Source of the DNA: Ruminococcus sp. Marseille-P6503
Lineage (GTDB): Bacteria; Bacillota; Clostridia; Oscillospirales; Ruminococcaceae
DNA length: 64,000 nt
Reading direction: 5' to 3'
NCBI RefSeq assembly: GCF_900604945.1
Contig: NZ_UWPB01000001.1
Span: 806,001 to 870,000, forward strand
In this document: one piece after another, positions 63,694 to 64,000 of the stretch
Layout: each line of letters opens with the position of its first letter
How positions within the stretch are numbered: position 1 is the first letter of the stretch
Notes under the pieces: generated by a model
The model's database searches: none
Told to the model about the DNA's origin: nothing
The model's input: the letters and a program-made list of their open reading frames with translations, nothing else
Program-made: the position numbers and the translations under genes

Positions 63694-64000
63694 TTTAAAA
63701 CGTTTTGCAAAAGGCTTTGTTTATGCTTTCAGCGGTATAATCGCTTCCGTAAAATCAGAGAGAAATCTCAGGTTTCATTTCTGCGCTGCTTTTTACGTTA
63801 TATTGTTCATGAACTTCTATGAGTTTGAAAAATGCGAAAAAGCAGTGATTTTTCTTACTATCGGCTTAGTTATCGGCTTTGAGCTGTTAAATACGTCTGT
63901 CGAGCGCTGCGTGGATCTGCTTTCGCCCCAATATCACCCTCTTGCCAAAAAAGCTAAGGACGCCGCTGCCGGAGCCGTTTTATGTCTGACTTTATCTGCC
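63677..64000 (+). CDS. dgkA: Diacylglycerol/undecaprenol kinase, partial (runs off the window)
   Basis: Starts with ATG at 63677, 17 nt inside the end of ybeY, and stays open to the window edge (108 codons seen). It has SERNLRFHFCAAFY, hydrophobic helices and the signature ELLNTSVERCVDLLS followed by YHPLAKKAKDAAAGAVL, which defines the DgkA family. In Gram-positives the enzyme phosphorylates undecaprenol. Too far along for the full-gene scan because the stop is outside the window. Confidence 0.92.
   Translation, partial: MNIKNNLKRFAKGFVYAFSGIIASVKSERNLRFHFCAAFYVILFMNFYEFEKCEKAVIFLTIGLVIGFELLNTSVERCVDLLSPQYHPLAKKAKDAAAGAVLCLTLSA

Noticed and set aside
1-64000. tRNA genes, CRISPR arrays, transposases, integrases, phage genes
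   Set aside because: Intergenic regions were read for these and none was seen; a tRNA or Rfam scan would be needed to be certain.

Overview
The window is a dense, almost intact stretch of a low-to-mid GC Firmicutes chromosome. The best fit is an anaerobic member of the class Clostridia close to Ruminococcus/Oscillospiraceae. The basis is the MEP isoprenoid route (ispE, dxr, ispG), Gram-positive PolC, spore-associated yqfC/yqfD/ylbJ genes, flavin-dependent ThyX, the short HisG with HisZ, strong AGGAGG-type ribosome sites and consensus TTGACA/TATAAT promoters. No tRNA, rRNA, CRISPR array, transposase or integrase was seen. Species cannot be named from sequence alone.

Layout. 1-3.8 kb (minus strand): Lrp-type regulator, aminotransferase, ispE and a zinc-ribbon membrane protein. 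3.8-14.1 kb (plus): the accessory part. It holds an acyltransferase, a 28-codon peptide gene with its own promoter and terminator, then two ABC exporter half-transporters with zinc-ribbon N-termini that flank an RtcB RNA ligase and a DUF1854 protein, then a run of small enzymes (GNAT, P-loop kinase, histidine phosphatase, methyltransferase). 14.2-19.8 kb (minus): DUF1294 protein, PurL, MtaB. 20-23.6 kb (plus): an HPr-like protein without the active-site histidine, a DacF-like protein with degenerate catalytic motifs, Pgi and a P-loop protein. 23.6-29.4 kb: yceD-rpmF, DUF512, der, plsY, gpsA, yjbQ. 29.5-40.4 kb: the classic pyrH-frr-uppS-cdsA-dxr-rseP-ispG-polC cluster. 40.5-50.4 kb: a histidine operon, hisZ-G-D-B-H-F-I-E, interrupted by five unrelated genes and lacking hisA and hisC. 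50.5-58.9 kb: Cys-rich protein, thyX-tmk, DUF2156, DJ-1, 5-formyl-THF cyclo-ligase, mltG, U32 peptidase, metA. 59-64 kb: small four-Cys protein and ylbJ (minus), then yqfC-yqfD-phoH-ybeY-dgkA (plus, the last cut by the window end).

Main points for a second look. First, two single genes (a histidine phosphatase at 12.8 kb and a DUF1963-like membrane protein at 44.2 kb) each sit immediately after a gene and are followed by a duplicated copy of that gene's last 53-58 bp. This looks like the same insertion mode used twice, with no recombinase present. Second, the zinc-ribbon ABC pair with RtcB and DUF1854 is a coherent but unexplained locus, preceded by a tiny peptide gene. Third, the DacF-like and HPr-like proteins encoded side by side have both lost key catalytic residues. 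Fourth, a leader of about 170 nt before dxr can form competing helices, as a regulatory RNA would.
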